IMG/VR virus record: IMGVR_UViG_3300044950_000198 | Span: 1-38,047 of that record | Strand: one strand, 5' to 3' | Source: a virus | Length of the DNA stretch: 38,047 nt | Part shown: positions 1 through 7,989 of the stretch, piece by piece | Layout of the letters: each line of letters starts with the position of its first letter | Numbering within the stretch: the stretch's first letter is position 1 | Made by a program: the position numbers and the translations under genes | The notes under the pieces: model-generated | What the model was told of the DNA's origin: nothing | Databases searched by the model: none | Seen by the model: only the letters and a program-made list of their open reading frames with translations

Positions 1-405
1 CGGCGTATGCTTATGGGTGGTATAGAACAGTCCGGCGTATTCCAGTAAGCCGAAGTCTAACCACACGTCCAGGGTACCAAAGTCCACGTCTAAGGCGACT
101 AACTGGCGGTGGCCTACAAAGCCCTTACGGCGCCACCCGTAGGGCGCCTTAAAGGTTACGTCCTGGCCCTTTATCTTATTGGTACCAGGTAACAGCTTCC
201 CGCCGACGAACCCGCCGACGTCCTTAATTTCGTCCTGTTTGTCCTTCGTGTAGCTAAAGTATTGCTTAACCGTTTCGCTAGTCCTTTCGGTCTGGCTTAA
301 CGTTTCCGCGACTTCTTCCCAGGTCGTCCGTTTGTTCTTCCACTTCGCCGCGTGGGCGCTGTTCGCGGTTGCTATGTCCAGCGCTATATTATGCTTTAAC
401 TTCAT
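1..405 (-). CDS. Primase-helicase, N-terminal part (gene cut by the window ends)
   Basis: This is the first 132 codons of a gene that begins with the ATG at 405-403 and runs off the window start. The 8 bases at 1-8 recur at 38040-38047. With that overlap collapsed, the frame continues without interruption into the minus-strand ORF ending at 35997, giving 815 residues. This part carries a motif like the archaeo-eukaryotic primase metal site (ALDVDFG, D106 and D108) followed by H131/H133, so it is probably the catalytic primase or PrimPol domain. The ATG overlaps the stop of the upstream methyltransferase gene as ATGA, which supports the start and translational coupling. The ATPase half is described at the other end of the window. 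The domain name is inferred from motifs only. Confidence 0.85.
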   Translation of the reverse strand, partial: MKLKHNIALDIATANSAHAAKWKNKRTTWEEVAETLSQTERTSETVKQYFSYTKDKQDEIKDVGGFVGGKLLPGTNKIKGQDVTFKAPYGWRRKGFVGHRQLVALDVDFGTLDVWLDFGLLEYAGLFYTTHKHTP

Positions 406-1475
406 AAAAGTTCGTCTAAATGGATGTGGTTAAATATGTGGGCGATAGTGTCCACGTTCCAGCCGTTACCTAGTTGGTTATACCTTTGGGTATCGCTTAC
501 CATTTCCGTATAGCCGTCGGGTAACGTCTGTAGCCGTTCACATTCTACAGGGGTTAACTTCCGTATCGTGTATAAGCCGTCTTCCAGCTTTACGGGTACC
601 TTCCTGTCTTTATACTGCATAAACCCGCCCAGTACTTCGAAAAATGGTACGTCGTCGCCTACAGGGTAGGTTACCATATTATCGGTAGTAACTGTAGTTA
701 GCGCATTCGCTTTGCCGTCTAATCGTACTTCCGGTCTTTTATAGCGTCCTTCTTTGGTACTACGGGGCCACGAACGTAAGGCGGTACCATACGCTACCGC
801 TAACACATTATAGGGCACCCCTTTAGAATAAGAAGACGTAAGGGTATTATTTTTTATTTGTCCCGTTTGTAATCTACTTAAAAATCGCCCGTTCATTTCT
901 GAGCGCGTTAAATAATCTAAGGCGCCTTCCGTATGGTAGTACTTTAAAGCCGGCCGGCTTTCCAATATATCGGCTAATTTTATCCCGCGGTCTTCCGGGG
1001 CGGTAACGTCCGGTATGTTCGTCCAGTACAGACGTTCGCGGTTTTGCGCCGATACTAGGGCGCTGTTAATGTATACAGGCGAAACGCCTAACGTTTCAGT
1101 TATAACTGCTTCGGCTTCTTTAGGCATACGGTAGTTATTTTCTACAAAGAAGTAACGGGGCTTAACTTCTTTAATCGCCCGTACCTGTTCCCAGAAAAGG
1201 CGCGAATGTTTACCTTCCAGCCCTTCCCGGTTGTTCTTACCTATACTAAGGTCGGTACATGGGAAGCCACCTATAACCATATCGAACCCGCGGTACTGGG
1301 TAAAGTCCGCGCCTTCGACACTTCCTTTTTGTTCTATGTCCGGCCAGTTCCAGTTAGACACCGCGATAGCGTGGGCGTCTATTTCGTACGCCACGTAACG
1401 GGATACAGTTAAGCCCGCCCGTTCTAAAGCCAGGCGGCCACAACTTATACCGTCGAATAAACTAAGTATTTTCAT
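402..1475 (-). CDS. DNA (cytosine-5) methyltransferase
   Basis: A 357-residue C5-cytosine methyltransferase that would transfer methyl from S-adenosylmethionine to cytosine in a specific DNA site. Motif I is at the N-terminus (LSLFDGISCGRLAL). Motif IV has catalytic Cys73 in GGFPCTDLS, motif VI has Glu112 in FVENNY, motif VIII is QNRERLYW, and a motif X-like LGNGWNVDTIAHIF closes the protein. The target-recognition region lies between about residues 190 and 290. No restriction endonuclease gene is adjacent, so it is probably a solitary protective or regulatory enzyme. It overlaps the gene before it (ATGA at 1475-1472) and the primase after it, placing it inside the replication operon. The target site cannot be read from the sequence. 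Confidence 0.93.
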   Translation of the reverse strand: MKILSLFDGISCGRLALERAGLTVSRYVAYEIDAHAIAVSNWNWPDIEQKGSVEGADFTQYRGFDMVIGGFPCTDLSIGKNNREGLEGKHSRLFWEQVRAIKEVKPRYFFVENNYRMPKEAEAVITETLGVSPVYINSALVSAQNRERLYWTNIPDVTAPEDRGIKLADILESRPALKYYHTEGALDYLTRSEMNGRFLSRLQTGQIKNNTLTSSYSKGVPYNVLAVAYGTALRSWPRSTKEGRYKRPEVRLDGKANALTTVTTDNMVTYPVGDDVPFFEVLGGFMQYKDRKVPVKLEDGLYTIRKLTPVECERLQTLPDGYTEMVSDTQRYNQLGNGWNVDTIAHIFNHIHLDELL

Positions 1476-1681
1476 AAATCGAACTTGTGTATATCTACGT
1501 AATGGGTAACATTTTCCAGGGCGGCGCTTTCGCCTTCCGCACTTACACCCGTTACGCTGTCGTCGTTAGCACTAAGATAACCTAATATCTTTTCCTTATA
1601 GCCGTACGTTCCCTTTTGGAAGTTTGCGGCTAAGACTTCCCGCCCCGGTAGATCGTCCGGGGTTACTGGTATCCATTCCAT
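1472..1681 (-). CDS. Small DUF551-like protein
   Basis: A 69-residue protein starting MEWIPVTPDDLPGREVL. The opening W-I-P-V-x-x-x-x-L-P resembles the small DUF551 family common in phages, whose function is unknown. An in-frame ATG eight codons upstream (1705) exists but lies inside the preceding gene. The ATG at 1681 follows that gene's stop at 1683 directly, so it is preferred. The stop overlaps the methyltransferase start as ATGA. The family call is by resemblance only. Confidence 0.6.
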   Translation of the reverse strand: MEWIPVTPDDLPGREVLAANFQKGTYGYKEKILGYLSANDDSVTGVSAEGESAALENVTHYVDIHKFDL

Positions 1682-1682
1682 A

Positions 1683-1898
1683 TTATAATAGTTTTTTGAT
1701 TGCAATATAGTAAACGATAAAAAGAGCTTCTATCGTTAAAAGAAAAAGCGCTAAAGGCCCCCAGCATGGTAGGAAAATTACCCACCACGCCCAGGCTATA
1801 GCGCCGTTAATCCTTAGAAATATCAAAACCGCCGTAGCGGTTATACAGGCGTAAGTACCTAGCCTTCCTAACTTATAGGGTAAAGATTTTCGTTTCAT
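1683..1898 (-). CDS. Small membrane protein, first gene after an early-type promoter
   Basis: A 71-residue hydrophobic protein with a basic N-terminus (MKRKSLPYKLGR) and two probable membrane helices at about residues 13-40 and 45-66. No family is recognised. It is the first gene behind the degenerate early promoter at 1911-1959 and is followed without a gap by the DUF551-like gene and the methyltransferase. Its position after a promoter suggests expression in infected cells. Candidate roles such as superinfection exclusion are speculation. Confidence 0.6.
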   Translation of the reverse strand: MKRKSLPYKLGRLGTYACITATAVLIFLRINGAIAWAWWVIFLPCWGPLALFLLTIEALFIVYYIAIKKLL

Positions 1899-1910
1899 AA
1901 ATGGCCGTTA

Positions 1911-1959
1911 GTTGAATGAATGAACCACAAAAATATATTATTTATTTTAAACTACCTAA
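1911..1959 (-). promoter_or_regulatory. Early-type Bacteroidetes promoter with TTCA-repeat leader (third copy)
   Basis: On the minus strand, TTAG (1959-1956) lies 20 bases before TATTTTTG (1935-1928). This is close to the Bacteroidetes -33 TTTG / -7 TAnnTTTG promoter. It is followed by GTGGTTCATTCATTCA, the same leader sequence as at 28021-28041. The flank ACTACCtAAT compared with ACTACCaAAT shows it is a diverged copy of the two strong modules. The -33 box overlaps the stop codon of the polymerase gene. It would drive 1898 down to the methyltransferase and primase. There is no clear hairpin in this copy. Confidence 0.6.
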
Positions 1960-3914
1960 TCCTTACGATAGTATTTTGATACATAGCCGTCACCTTTAAG
2001 CGGTAAACCCTTAGCCCATACCGGACTAACCGCCATTACTTCGTTCATAACTTCTAAGGTAGCTTCGGCCTTATCGTCGTCCGCTTCCGCTACTATTTCG
2101 TCGTGTATGTGCATAAGTATAGGTATATCGTATTTGCCTATCCCATACATGGCGTTACAAAGACAATCCCGCGCGATAGCCTGGGTAATGTTTTCCGTAA
2201 GAAGACCGCCGTACGCGTCCATTTTAACCCAGATTTTTTTAACCTGGTCTAAGCCCCAGTACGTTATTTTTGAGCCTTCCACGGCCGCCCCGTAGTACGC
2301 CAGCCGCCTCCCGGACGGTAGGGTAATAAACAGGTAGCCCCGTTCGAAGCTAAATTTAAGCGTACAGTATGGTTTACGAAGTACGTAGCTGGTCTTATTC
2401 TTTATAACGTGCTTAGCCGCGTCCTGGACGTCCCGCCATAGTTTTACTATGTGAGGGTTAGCCGAACGCCAGGCGCTAACGATAGCGGGTAATTCCGGTT
2501 CGGTTAGACCTTCCCGCAAAGCGCCCATAGTAATAAGCGCCCCTACGCTTCCCTGGTACCCCAGGGCCAGCGAAGCTACCTTACCCTTACCCCGAAGGTC
2601 GCTACCTTTGGTAACCATTTCTATAGGTACGTGGAACATATTAGCGGCGGTCGCTTCATAAATTTTACCGTGTGTGCGGAATACTTCTAACTGCCATTCT
2701 TCGCCAGCTATCCAGGACACTACGCGCGCTTCGATAGCGGAAAAGTCAGACACGGCCAGCGACTTACCGGGGGCGGCCACCAGGGCCGTACGTACCAGCT
2801 TACTAATTAAGTCCGGTACGTCGTCGTATAACAGTTCGGCCACGCCTTTACGTACGGCTTCCTTCGCTACTTCTAAGTTACCTTTGATCGTCCGCTTTAG
2901 GTTTTGTATCTGGACACCGCGACCGGAATAACGGCCCGTACGGTTAGCCCCGTAGAACTGCAAAAGACCGCGTATACGGCCGTCGCTACCTACATAGTCT
3001 AACATAGTCCCGTACTTACTGGTAGACGTCTTAGAACCTATCGCGCGAAGTTCCAGCACGCGGGCCACGTCGTCCGGTAATAAGTCGTTATCCACCGCGT
3101 CGGCTAAGTATTCCTTACCGATACTTTTAACGTCCTGGCCCAGCTTCTTTTTAAGCCAGGCTTTTAGCTGTACGGGGCTGTTAGGGTTACTTATCCCGGT
3201 AATGTCTATTATTTCCTGGCGTACTTCTTCTACCAGGCGGTCGTTAACTTCTATGGCCGCTTCGATAAAGCCGCGGTCTATAGTTATCCCGGTACCGTTT
3301 ATTACCTGGTCTTGTACCCAGTATTCGCGCTCTATGTCTGGAAGCCCAGGAAGGCGCGAAACGTACTTTAATATCTCACATTCTACCCGGACGTCCTGGC
3401 CGTTGTAATACTTAAAGTCTTCCCATTTTTCCGGGTCGTCGGTTGGTTCGTTAGTTGTCCGGCCGCCGTTCTTCTTCGTCGGTTTGCATGGCTTACAAAA
3501 GAACTGTATAAGGGCTTTACCTTTTGCGTCCTTTTGGTGTACTAAGCCTAACACCTGGCCCACCTTATCCAGCCCCAGGGGTAAGCCCAGGTAAGCGGCC
3601 GCCACCATAGTACAAAACCACTGGCGAAGGTCTAGGCCCAGCCCGAAGTAAGTACCGATACAAACGTATTCAAAATTCGCATTGTGGGCGATTTTAAGCA
3701 CGTCCGGCGACGTTAGGGCCTTCCATACGTCCGCTGGTATACTTTCGCCTGGGAACGCGTCGTAGTACGTATCTAGTACGGTTACGGGCTGGTCGTCCCA
3801 GGCGTAAGCGAATAGGATAATTTTAAAGCTGGGGTCTTCCGCGTAACGGTATACCCCTACATCGCCTACGTCCAGATCGCAAAACGTTTCTATATCTATG
3901 TGTAACTTTCTCAT
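1956..3914 (-). CDS. DNA polymerase I-like (family A) with 3'-5' exonuclease domain
   Basis: A 652-residue replicative DNA polymerase of family A. The N-terminus has the DEDD exonuclease motif D7-I-E9-T. The polymerase domain has motif A with D390 in SDFSAIEAR, the O-helix motif B around KGKVASLALGYQG, and motif C with D605 in HIHDEIVAE. No 5'-3' exonuclease domain is present, as is usual for phage-type polymerases. It would copy phage DNA together with the primase-helicase and the DUF2815-like ssDNA-binding protein. Its ATG overlaps the stop of the DUF4494-like gene as ATGA. The stop abuts the promoter at 1911-1959. Confidence 0.97.
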   Translation of the reverse strand: MRKLHIDIETFCDLDVGDVGVYRYAEDPSFKIILFAYAWDDQPVTVLDTYYDAFPGESIPADVWKALTSPDVLKIAHNANFEYVCIGTYFGLGLDLRQWFCTMVAAAYLGLPLGLDKVGQVLGLVHQKDAKGKALIQFFCKPCKPTKKNGGRTTNEPTDDPEKWEDFKYYNGQDVRVECEILKYVSRLPGLPDIEREYWVQDQVINGTGITIDRGFIEAAIEVNDRLVEEVRQEIIDITGISNPNSPVQLKAWLKKKLGQDVKSIGKEYLADAVDNDLLPDDVARVLELRAIGSKTSTSKYGTMLDYVGSDGRIRGLLQFYGANRTGRYSGRGVQIQNLKRTIKGNLEVAKEAVRKGVAELLYDDVPDLISKLVRTALVAAPGKSLAVSDFSAIEARVVSWIAGEEWQLEVFRTHGKIYEATAANMFHVPIEMVTKGSDLRGKGKVASLALGYQGSVGALITMGALREGLTEPELPAIVSAWRSANPHIVKLWRDVQDAAKHVIKNKTSYVLRKPYCTLKFSFERGYLFITLPSGRRLAYYGAAVEGSKITYWGLDQVKKIWVKMDAYGGLLTENITQAIARDCLCNAMYGIGKYDIPILMHIHDEIVAEADDDKAEATLEVMNEVMAVSPVWAKGLPLKGDGYVSKYYRKD

Positions 3915-4318
3915 TTGAACACGTCCAGTATAGAAGTTTCGGTAATCCCGGTTACCCGGTAGTCTATCATAGTCCCGGCCATAACTTCCGTAAGTCGTGG
4001 CCCCGCCGCTTTGTAATCGTCGGCGTTAAACAGGATAGACCGGGGCGAAGTCTTAATACCGCCGCTGTCTGTAGTGGTAATAATAAGTACCCGCGCTTTG
4101 TAGAAGTACCCGCCGTTATCGTTGGTTTGTATTTCCTGGTAAGGCGCGCGGCGTATGTTCGCTATTTCGTATTCGCCGGATATATACGGTAACATTTGGT
4201 CGGTTATTTTGGCTTCCGCTTCGGTATAGCTAAGCGCGTCCAGTAAGTACGTTTCGGTAACTCTTTTTACCTTACCGCCGTCCTGGGTCTTTTCGTATTT
4301 AATTTTTACTTCAAACAT
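3911..4318 (-). CDS. DUF4494-like protein
   Basis: A 135-residue protein closely resembling the DUF4494 family of Bacteroidetes and their phages. Supporting segments are KIKYEKTQDGGKVKRVTETY, LLDALSYTEAEAKITDQM, PYISGEYEI and the C-terminal ETSILDVFK. The function of the family is unknown. Its place directly upstream of the polymerase, with 4-bp overlap, suggests a role in DNA metabolism or simple co-expression. It overlaps the preceding small gene by 8 bp. The family assignment is from memory of the consensus, not a search. Confidence 0.8.
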   Translation of the reverse strand: MFEVKIKYEKTQDGGKVKRVTETYLLDALSYTEAEAKITDQMLPYISGEYEIANIRRAPYQEIQTNDNGGYFYKARVLIITTTDSGGIKTSPRSILFNADDYKAAGPRLTEVMAGTMIDYRVTGITETSILDVFK

Positions 4319-4547
4319 AGATTACATATTTTAAACATGGTTCTGAATAATCGGTAGTTACTTCGCCTACGGTCTTCCATTCGTCCGCGGTCTTTATTTG
4401 GATACGCCCGGTATCGCCGCCTATGTCGTAGATCAGCTTTGAGTTTTCCGGGGTAATAGTAAGGCCGAAACGCTGGCCTAGTTCTTCGCGTAAAGTGGCG
4501 CCGTACGTTTTAACGAAGTCGGGCCAAAGGTCTTTAATTATATCCAT
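4311..4547 (-). CDS. Hypothetical protein (78 residues)
   Basis: Starts MDIIKDLWPDFVKTYG and ends CLKYVIYV. A longer frame reaching 4607 exists, but the ATG at 4547 lies next to the stop of the gene before it (4538), which fits the tightly packed operon better. No motif is recognised. It is mildly acidic and probably folds as a small alpha/beta domain. It overlaps the DUF4494-like start by 8 bp. Confidence 0.6.
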   Translation of the reverse strand: MDIIKDLWPDFVKTYGATLREELGQRFGLTITPENSKLIYDIGGDTGRIQIKTADEWKTVGEVTTDYSEPCLKYVIYV

Positions 4548-4801
4548 TTTGTTAATATTTGTTTTCCAGCCGTCCCGTATTCCTTCGGGTAGGCGTCGTC
4601 GGTACAATCTACAAAACTATACATATATTCAATCTTACCCAGGGCGCCAATAAAGGCGGATTTAATTACTGCTTTTTTGCCCCGCGCTTTTACCATTTCG
4701 CCGTTAGCGTATATACGATTAGCCGCGATATATTCCGCTTCTAAAGCGTCTAATTTAGTGGCTATCTCTAACCGGGCGTATCTGTATTCTGAATAGCCCA
4801 T
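4538..4801 (-). CDS. Hypothetical protein (87 residues)
   Basis: Begins MGYSEYRYARLEIATKLDALEAEYIAANRIYANGEMVKARGK, with a predicted helical N-terminal half and basic middle. No family is recognised. It is the first gene after the terminator at 4805-4837, and no clear promoter is visible in front of it. It may be expressed by read-through of that terminator. It overlaps the next gene by about 10 bp. Confidence 0.55.
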   Translation of the reverse strand: MGYSEYRYARLEIATKLDALEAEYIAANRIYANGEMVKARGKKAVIKSAFIGALGKIEYMYSFVDCTDDAYPKEYGTAGKQILTKWI

Positions 4802-4804
4802 ACT

Positions 4805-4837
4805 TGTAAAAAAGGGCGACCGTTATAGCCGCCCTTT
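4805..4837 (-). terminator. Intrinsic terminator after the ssDNA-binding protein gene
   Basis: An 8-bp perfect stem, AAAGGGCG / CGCCCTTT (4811-4818 with 4830-4837), closes an 11-base loop. On the minus strand it is followed by a run of six T. It lies 15 bp after the stop at 4852. It would separate the nuclease and ssDNA-binding genes from the polymerase genes, or attenuate transcription into them. Confidence 0.85.
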
Positions 4838-4851
4838 GGGGTTTTTAATGG

Positions 4852-5406
4852 TTACGTTAAATCGTCTTCGTCGTCTTCGTAATCGTCCGCGCTGGCGCTA
4901 AATCCGCCCAGGCGTTCGCCGTCTTCCATTTTCATAAGGCTATTAAGGTAAAACCCGAAGCCTTTAGACTTATTATTAAAAGGCCTACAAACGATAACCC
5001 CGCGGCAAAAACAACCGCTATAAACTTCGTCCAGGTCTAAAATGTCCTGTTTGTCGCGGTCGAACACGGCGGGCTGGCTTTTGGTAGCCGCCTTAATAAA
5101 GTACATATCTTCGTACTCTAGCGCGTCCGGGTGTTCTTCCAGCCATTCGTTACCGTCGCGTAGAGGGTTCCAAAGTTTCGAACTGGTAAGGGGTAAGCCC
5201 TTAAACATACTTTCCTTATTTGCATTGTAGGCCGATTTAATGGCGGCTTTAATCTTTGCTACGTCCGGGTGGTCTTTGGGTATCAAAAACGTACAGTCGT
5301 ATTTTTTGTCTTCGCCGTCTTCGAAGGCGGTAGGTTCCTTAACGTGTACATACGTTACGCGGTGTTTGCCTAAAACTACTTTAAGCGGATTACTTTCGTT
5401 TGCCAT
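4852..5406 (-). CDS. DUF2815-like single-stranded DNA-binding protein
   Basis: A 184-residue protein resembling the DUF2815 family, thought to be T7 gp2.5-like ssDNA-binding proteins with an OB fold. Features seen include KYDCTFLIPKDHP near residue 35, the segment KSQPAVFDRDK, and RGVIVCRPFNNKSKGFGFYL. It ends in a very acidic tail (DDYEDDEDDLT), the usual hallmark of ssDNA-binding proteins that recruit replication partners. It would coat single strands during replication and recombination. The DUF2800-like nuclease upstream in the same operon is its usual neighbour. A strong terminator follows. Confidence 0.85.
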   Translation of the reverse strand: MANESNPLKVVLGKHRVTYVHVKEPTAFEDGEDKKYDCTFLIPKDHPDVAKIKAAIKSAYNANKESMFKGLPLTSSKLWNPLRDGNEWLEEHPDALEYEDMYFIKAATKSQPAVFDRDKQDILDLDEVYSGCFCRGVIVCRPFNNKSKGFGFYLNSLMKMEDGERLGGFSASADDYEDDEDDLT

Positions 5407-5429
5407 AATTGTAAATTGTTTGATGAAAA

Positions 5430-5792
5430 TTAATTTTGTTTTGCCCGTTCTGCTTTACAGGCTGGACAATCGCACGGGGTAGCGCTTTGTACAGCTTTTA
5501 ACATTGGGCCGACCAGGCGGTAGCCTTCGGCGGCTTTCATAACTACCCGACGCAAAGGCGGGTTTTCTGCCATAGCCCTAAGAAGGGCCGTTACGTTGTC
5601 TTCCATTGAACCCATAAGCCCGACGGCTAATACGGTCGTACCTTCGCCTTTATCCAGGGCGCCTACGCATAATAACGCGGTGTCGTTGTCTTCCGCCCCT
5701 TTAGCAAAATTACCCACTGTTTCGGCTTTGCCTAACATTTCCTTTAATGCTACTTCGGCTTCTTCGGCCGTGATCGTTTTTTTTTCTTCCAT
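5430..5792 (-). CDS. Hypothetical protein with C-terminal Cys pair
   Basis: A 120-residue, mostly helical protein. The C-terminus has CDCPACKAE, a possible half zinc site or redox pair. No family is recognised. It sits between the nuclease and ssDNA-binding genes in the early operon, 4 bp after the previous stop. A role in recombination or replication is only suggested by context. Confidence 0.6.
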   Translation of the reverse strand: MEEKKTITAEEAEVALKEMLGKAETVGNFAKGAEDNDTALLCVGALDKGEGTTVLAVGLMGSMEDNVTALLRAMAENPPLRRVVMKAAEGYRLVGPMLKAVQSATPCDCPACKAERAKQN

Positions 5793-5796
5793 AAGA

Positions 5797-6084
5797 TCAA
5801 TTACCTTTAATCGTTTGCGCTTTTTTACTACGGGCCTGGATTAGCTGGCCGACCCATATACCCAGGTTAATTACGTCCTGGCTGGTGGGTAAGGCCATAT
5901 CCAGGATATACGCGAAGTCTTCGCCTGTTACGTCGCTTTGGGCGTAAGCCTTACCGCCGTCCGTTTGTTGTGGCTGTTTGTCCACTACGCCGATAAAGTA
6001 TTTAACGCCTTCGGCTTCCAGGGCCTTAGCCGCGTCGTCCATAACTCGTTTAATACGGTTCTGCTTTCTTTTTTCTGCACTCAT
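5797..6084 (-). CDS. Hypothetical protein (95 residues)
   Basis: The N-terminus is strongly basic (MSAEKRKQNRIKRVMDD) and the C-terminus is helical (DVINLGIWVGQLIQARSKKAQ). The composition suits a nucleic-acid-binding or accessory protein, but no family is recognised. It is co-directional with, and closely spaced to, the nuclease gene upstream (12 bp) and the 120-residue gene downstream (4 bp). Confidence 0.6.
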   Translation of the reverse strand: MSAEKRKQNRIKRVMDDAAKALEAEGVKYFIGVVDKQPQQTDGGKAYAQSDVTGEDFAYILDMALPTSQDVINLGIWVGQLIQARSKKAQTIKGN

Positions 6085-6096
6085 ACGTTAGAATGG

Positions 6097-7275
6097 TTAT
6101 AGTAAATCGTCTTCGTAATCGTCCGCGGCGCTGGCCCCTATCGCTACGCGTGGGTCGTCGCTGGTCGCTAGTTGAGGTTTACCAGGATTAGTTATTATTT
6201 CTTCCGCGAATAGTTGGCCGAACTTTTTAGGCCCTATCTGTTTTTCCAGATCGGTAAGCGACTTTAACGCCGAATTAAAAATATCGTCGCTGTCTAGCCC
6301 TTCGCCTAATAGTATATCTACTACATTGTCTTCGTTCTTAAAGGAACGGCGGCCACGTCCGGCCACCAGCTTAAAGCCTGGTATAGACTTGTTAGCCTGT
6401 ATATCCTTTATCGCTTCTTCTTCCACCTTCTTAGCCCAGGTCGCTACCAGGGGGCCAAAGGTTAGTACTACGGCCTTTTCTTCCGGGGTCATAGCCCTTT
6501 TATCCATAACCTTTTTAACTACCGCGAAACGGTCGTAATAGGCTTTACAGTTGGTACGGGCTTTACAGAATTGGCAGTGTGAACCCGGCAAAAAATCGCC
6601 GATACCCGCGATAGCTTTTAACGCCTGGGGCTTTACTTCTTCTTCGGCCCATTTTAACAGGGCTTCGGCCGATATGTCCCAGGAAGAAGAACCGCCAGCG
6701 CGGGGCTGAAATATGCTTAGTACTATGGTTTCGATTTTATGGCCCGCTTTCCTGGCGACCAGTAAGGCGCCTACGGCGTATAACATAAGCTGTTTGTTAG
6801 CGGTGGCCGTTACTTTAACCCCAGCGCCGTACTTATAGTCGGAAACGTGTAAGACGACCTTATTTAAGTTAGTGGCGTCGGAAGTCCCAAAGCCCAGGGG
6901 TACGTATTGGCTTATGTCGCATTCGTGTTCTATGTGGATTTCGCCGCCTTTGTCCAGGATAAACCCGGCCCAGGCTTCGGCGTGGTCGAACATTTCGCGA
7001 AATTCGTTTTTACCGTTATCGTTACCTATGCTTAAATAGAAGGCTACTACGTCTTCTTCTATTTTGTTAAGCATGGCGTTAAATGTGGCCTGGTTACCTT
7101 TGAATAGTCCGGCCCGTGTTGAAAGTATTAGCGCCGCTAAATCGTGGGCTAACGTACCTTCGGCCGCGTACGGGCTTTCTTCTTCCGGTAACTGTTCTTC
7201 GAAACGCGCCGAAGGCGTACAAGTTAACCACCTGTACGCCGACGACGGGCCTAATATGGCGTGTTTCGCTGGCAT
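6097..7275 (-). CDS. DUF2800-like RecB/Cas4-type nuclease
   Basis: A 392-residue protein resembling DUF2800. It has the expected PD-(D/E)XK layout: H44 in GTLAHDLA, D133 in GTSDATN, D146-Y-K148 in SDYKYG, then Q162/Y166 in KQLMLYAVG. Four cysteines (C19 and C234, C237, C243) are placed as in Fe-S cluster nucleases of the Cas4/AddB group. It probably processes DNA ends during recombination or replication, with the DUF2815-like protein. Its ATG overlaps the upstream stop as TAATG. Like the ssDNA-binding protein, it ends in an acidic tail (ADDYEDDLL). Nuclease activity is inferred from motifs. Confidence 0.88.
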   Translation of the reverse strand: MPAKHAILGPSSAYRWLTCTPSARFEEQLPEEESPYAAEGTLAHDLAALILSTRAGLFKGNQATFNAMLNKIEEDVVAFYLSIGNDNGKNEFREMFDHAEAWAGFILDKGGEIHIEHECDISQYVPLGFGTSDATNLNKVVLHVSDYKYGAGVKVTATANKQLMLYAVGALLVARKAGHKIETIVLSIFQPRAGGSSSWDISAEALLKWAEEEVKPQALKAIAGIGDFLPGSHCQFCKARTNCKAYYDRFAVVKKVMDKRAMTPEEKAVVLTFGPLVATWAKKVEEEAIKDIQANKSIPGFKLVAGRGRRSFKNEDNVVDILLGEGLDSDDIFNSALKSLTDLEKQIGPKKFGQLFAEEIITNPGKPQLATSDDPRVAIGASAADDYEDDLL

Positions 7276-7700
7276 TAGGCTAAATCCCCGGTAATGTCTT
7301 CCACACTTTCGCCCTTACCGTAACGAACCACCGCGTTAAAAAAGTCGGCGTATTGTTCCGGTGCAAGTTCAGACGCGCGGCCAGCGTCGTAAGCGGCTAA
7401 CAACGCTTTAATATCGGCGCTTTTACCCTTCTTTGTGTGTTTGGTTACTTCGGCTTTGATCGCTTCTAACTGGGCGTCTTCGTCCAGGTCTTCAAAGGCG
7501 GGCGCTTCTTCCTTTTTAGGTTTAGCGGGGGCCGTGGCTTTCGGTGCCTTTGGGGCTTCGGCCTTTGGTTTTTCCGGTTCCGCCTTTGGGGCTTCTTCGG
7601 TTACTGACTTAGCGGGGGCGGCTGGTGCCACGCCTACGCCTGTTAATAGGGCCAACGTTTTAGGCCCTAGTTCTACGGTTACATTTACTTGTACGTCCAT
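7275..7700 (-). CDS. Two-part protein with Ala/Pro/Lys-rich linker
   Basis: A 141-residue protein. A short N-terminal part (MDVQVNVTVELGPKTLALLTG) is joined by a low-complexity Ala/Pro/Lys/Glu linker (about residues 25-68) to a helical C-terminal domain. That domain (KSADIKALLAAYDAGRASELAPEQYADFFNAV) resembles a small module often found next to phage recombination genes. No enzymatic motif is seen. It is translationally coupled to the nuclease gene by a TAATG overlap, suggesting a partner or accessory role. Confidence 0.6.
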   Translation of the reverse strand: MDVQVNVTVELGPKTLALLTGVGVAPAAPAKSVTEEAPKAEPEKPKAEAPKAPKATAPAKPKKEEAPAFEDLDEDAQLEAIKAEVTKHTKKGKSADIKALLAAYDAGRASELAPEQYADFFNAVVRYGKGESVEDITGDLA

Positions 7701-7728
7701 AATTGATTTATTTATTAAAACAGCCGGG

Positions 7729-7932
7729 TTATTCCGGTTTATCTTTGTCGCGGGTAATTGATACTACGCCGCGTTCTTTGTCGATTTTGCTAGCGAATTG
7801 TTTTACTGTTGTCGTCTGTAGACGTGTCCGACAACTTACGACGTAATCGTAGCGCGATAGTGGAAAATCCACCGACGCCCCTACTTCAAGGTCGTTAATT
7901 TGTGCGCGTACGCTTTTTTCTTTGGTTGTCAT
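7729..7932 (-). CDS. First early gene: small conserved-looking protein (67 residues)
   Basis: A 67-residue, soluble, charged protein (MTTKEKSVRAQINDLEVGASVDFPLSRYDYVV...). It reads like a small DNA-associated domain that I have seen in Bacteroidetes mobile elements, but I cannot name a family. It is the first gene behind the strong promoter at 7935-7989, so it is probably among the earliest products. A regulatory role is possible but unsupported by a visible HTH. Confidence 0.6.
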   Translation of the reverse strand: MTTKEKSVRAQINDLEVGASVDFPLSRYDYVVSCRTRLQTTTVKQFASKIDKERGVVSITRDKDKPE

Positions 7933-7934
7933 AT

Positions 7935-7989
7935 TGAATGAATGAATGAATTACACGGCAAAGGTAAATAAAAAAATCGCACTACCAAA
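7935..7989 (-). promoter_or_regulatory. Strong early promoter, copy 1 (minus)
   Basis: On the minus strand TTTG (7989-7986), a 19-base spacer and TACCTTTG (7966-7959) form a textbook Bacteroidetes -33/-7 promoter. The leader that follows carries TTCATTCATTCATTCA up to the ATG at 7932. It is nearly identical to the plus-strand promoter at 27986-28041. It would drive the early operon 7932 to 4852. The spacer contains the T-tract of the overlapping terminator. Confidence 0.88.

Noticed and set aside
7936-7950. TGAATGAATGAA repeat as a simple microsatellite or CRISPR-like array
   Set aside because: It recurs at 1912 and 28028 in the same position relative to promoter and start codon, so it is part of a regulatory leader. 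There are no spacers.
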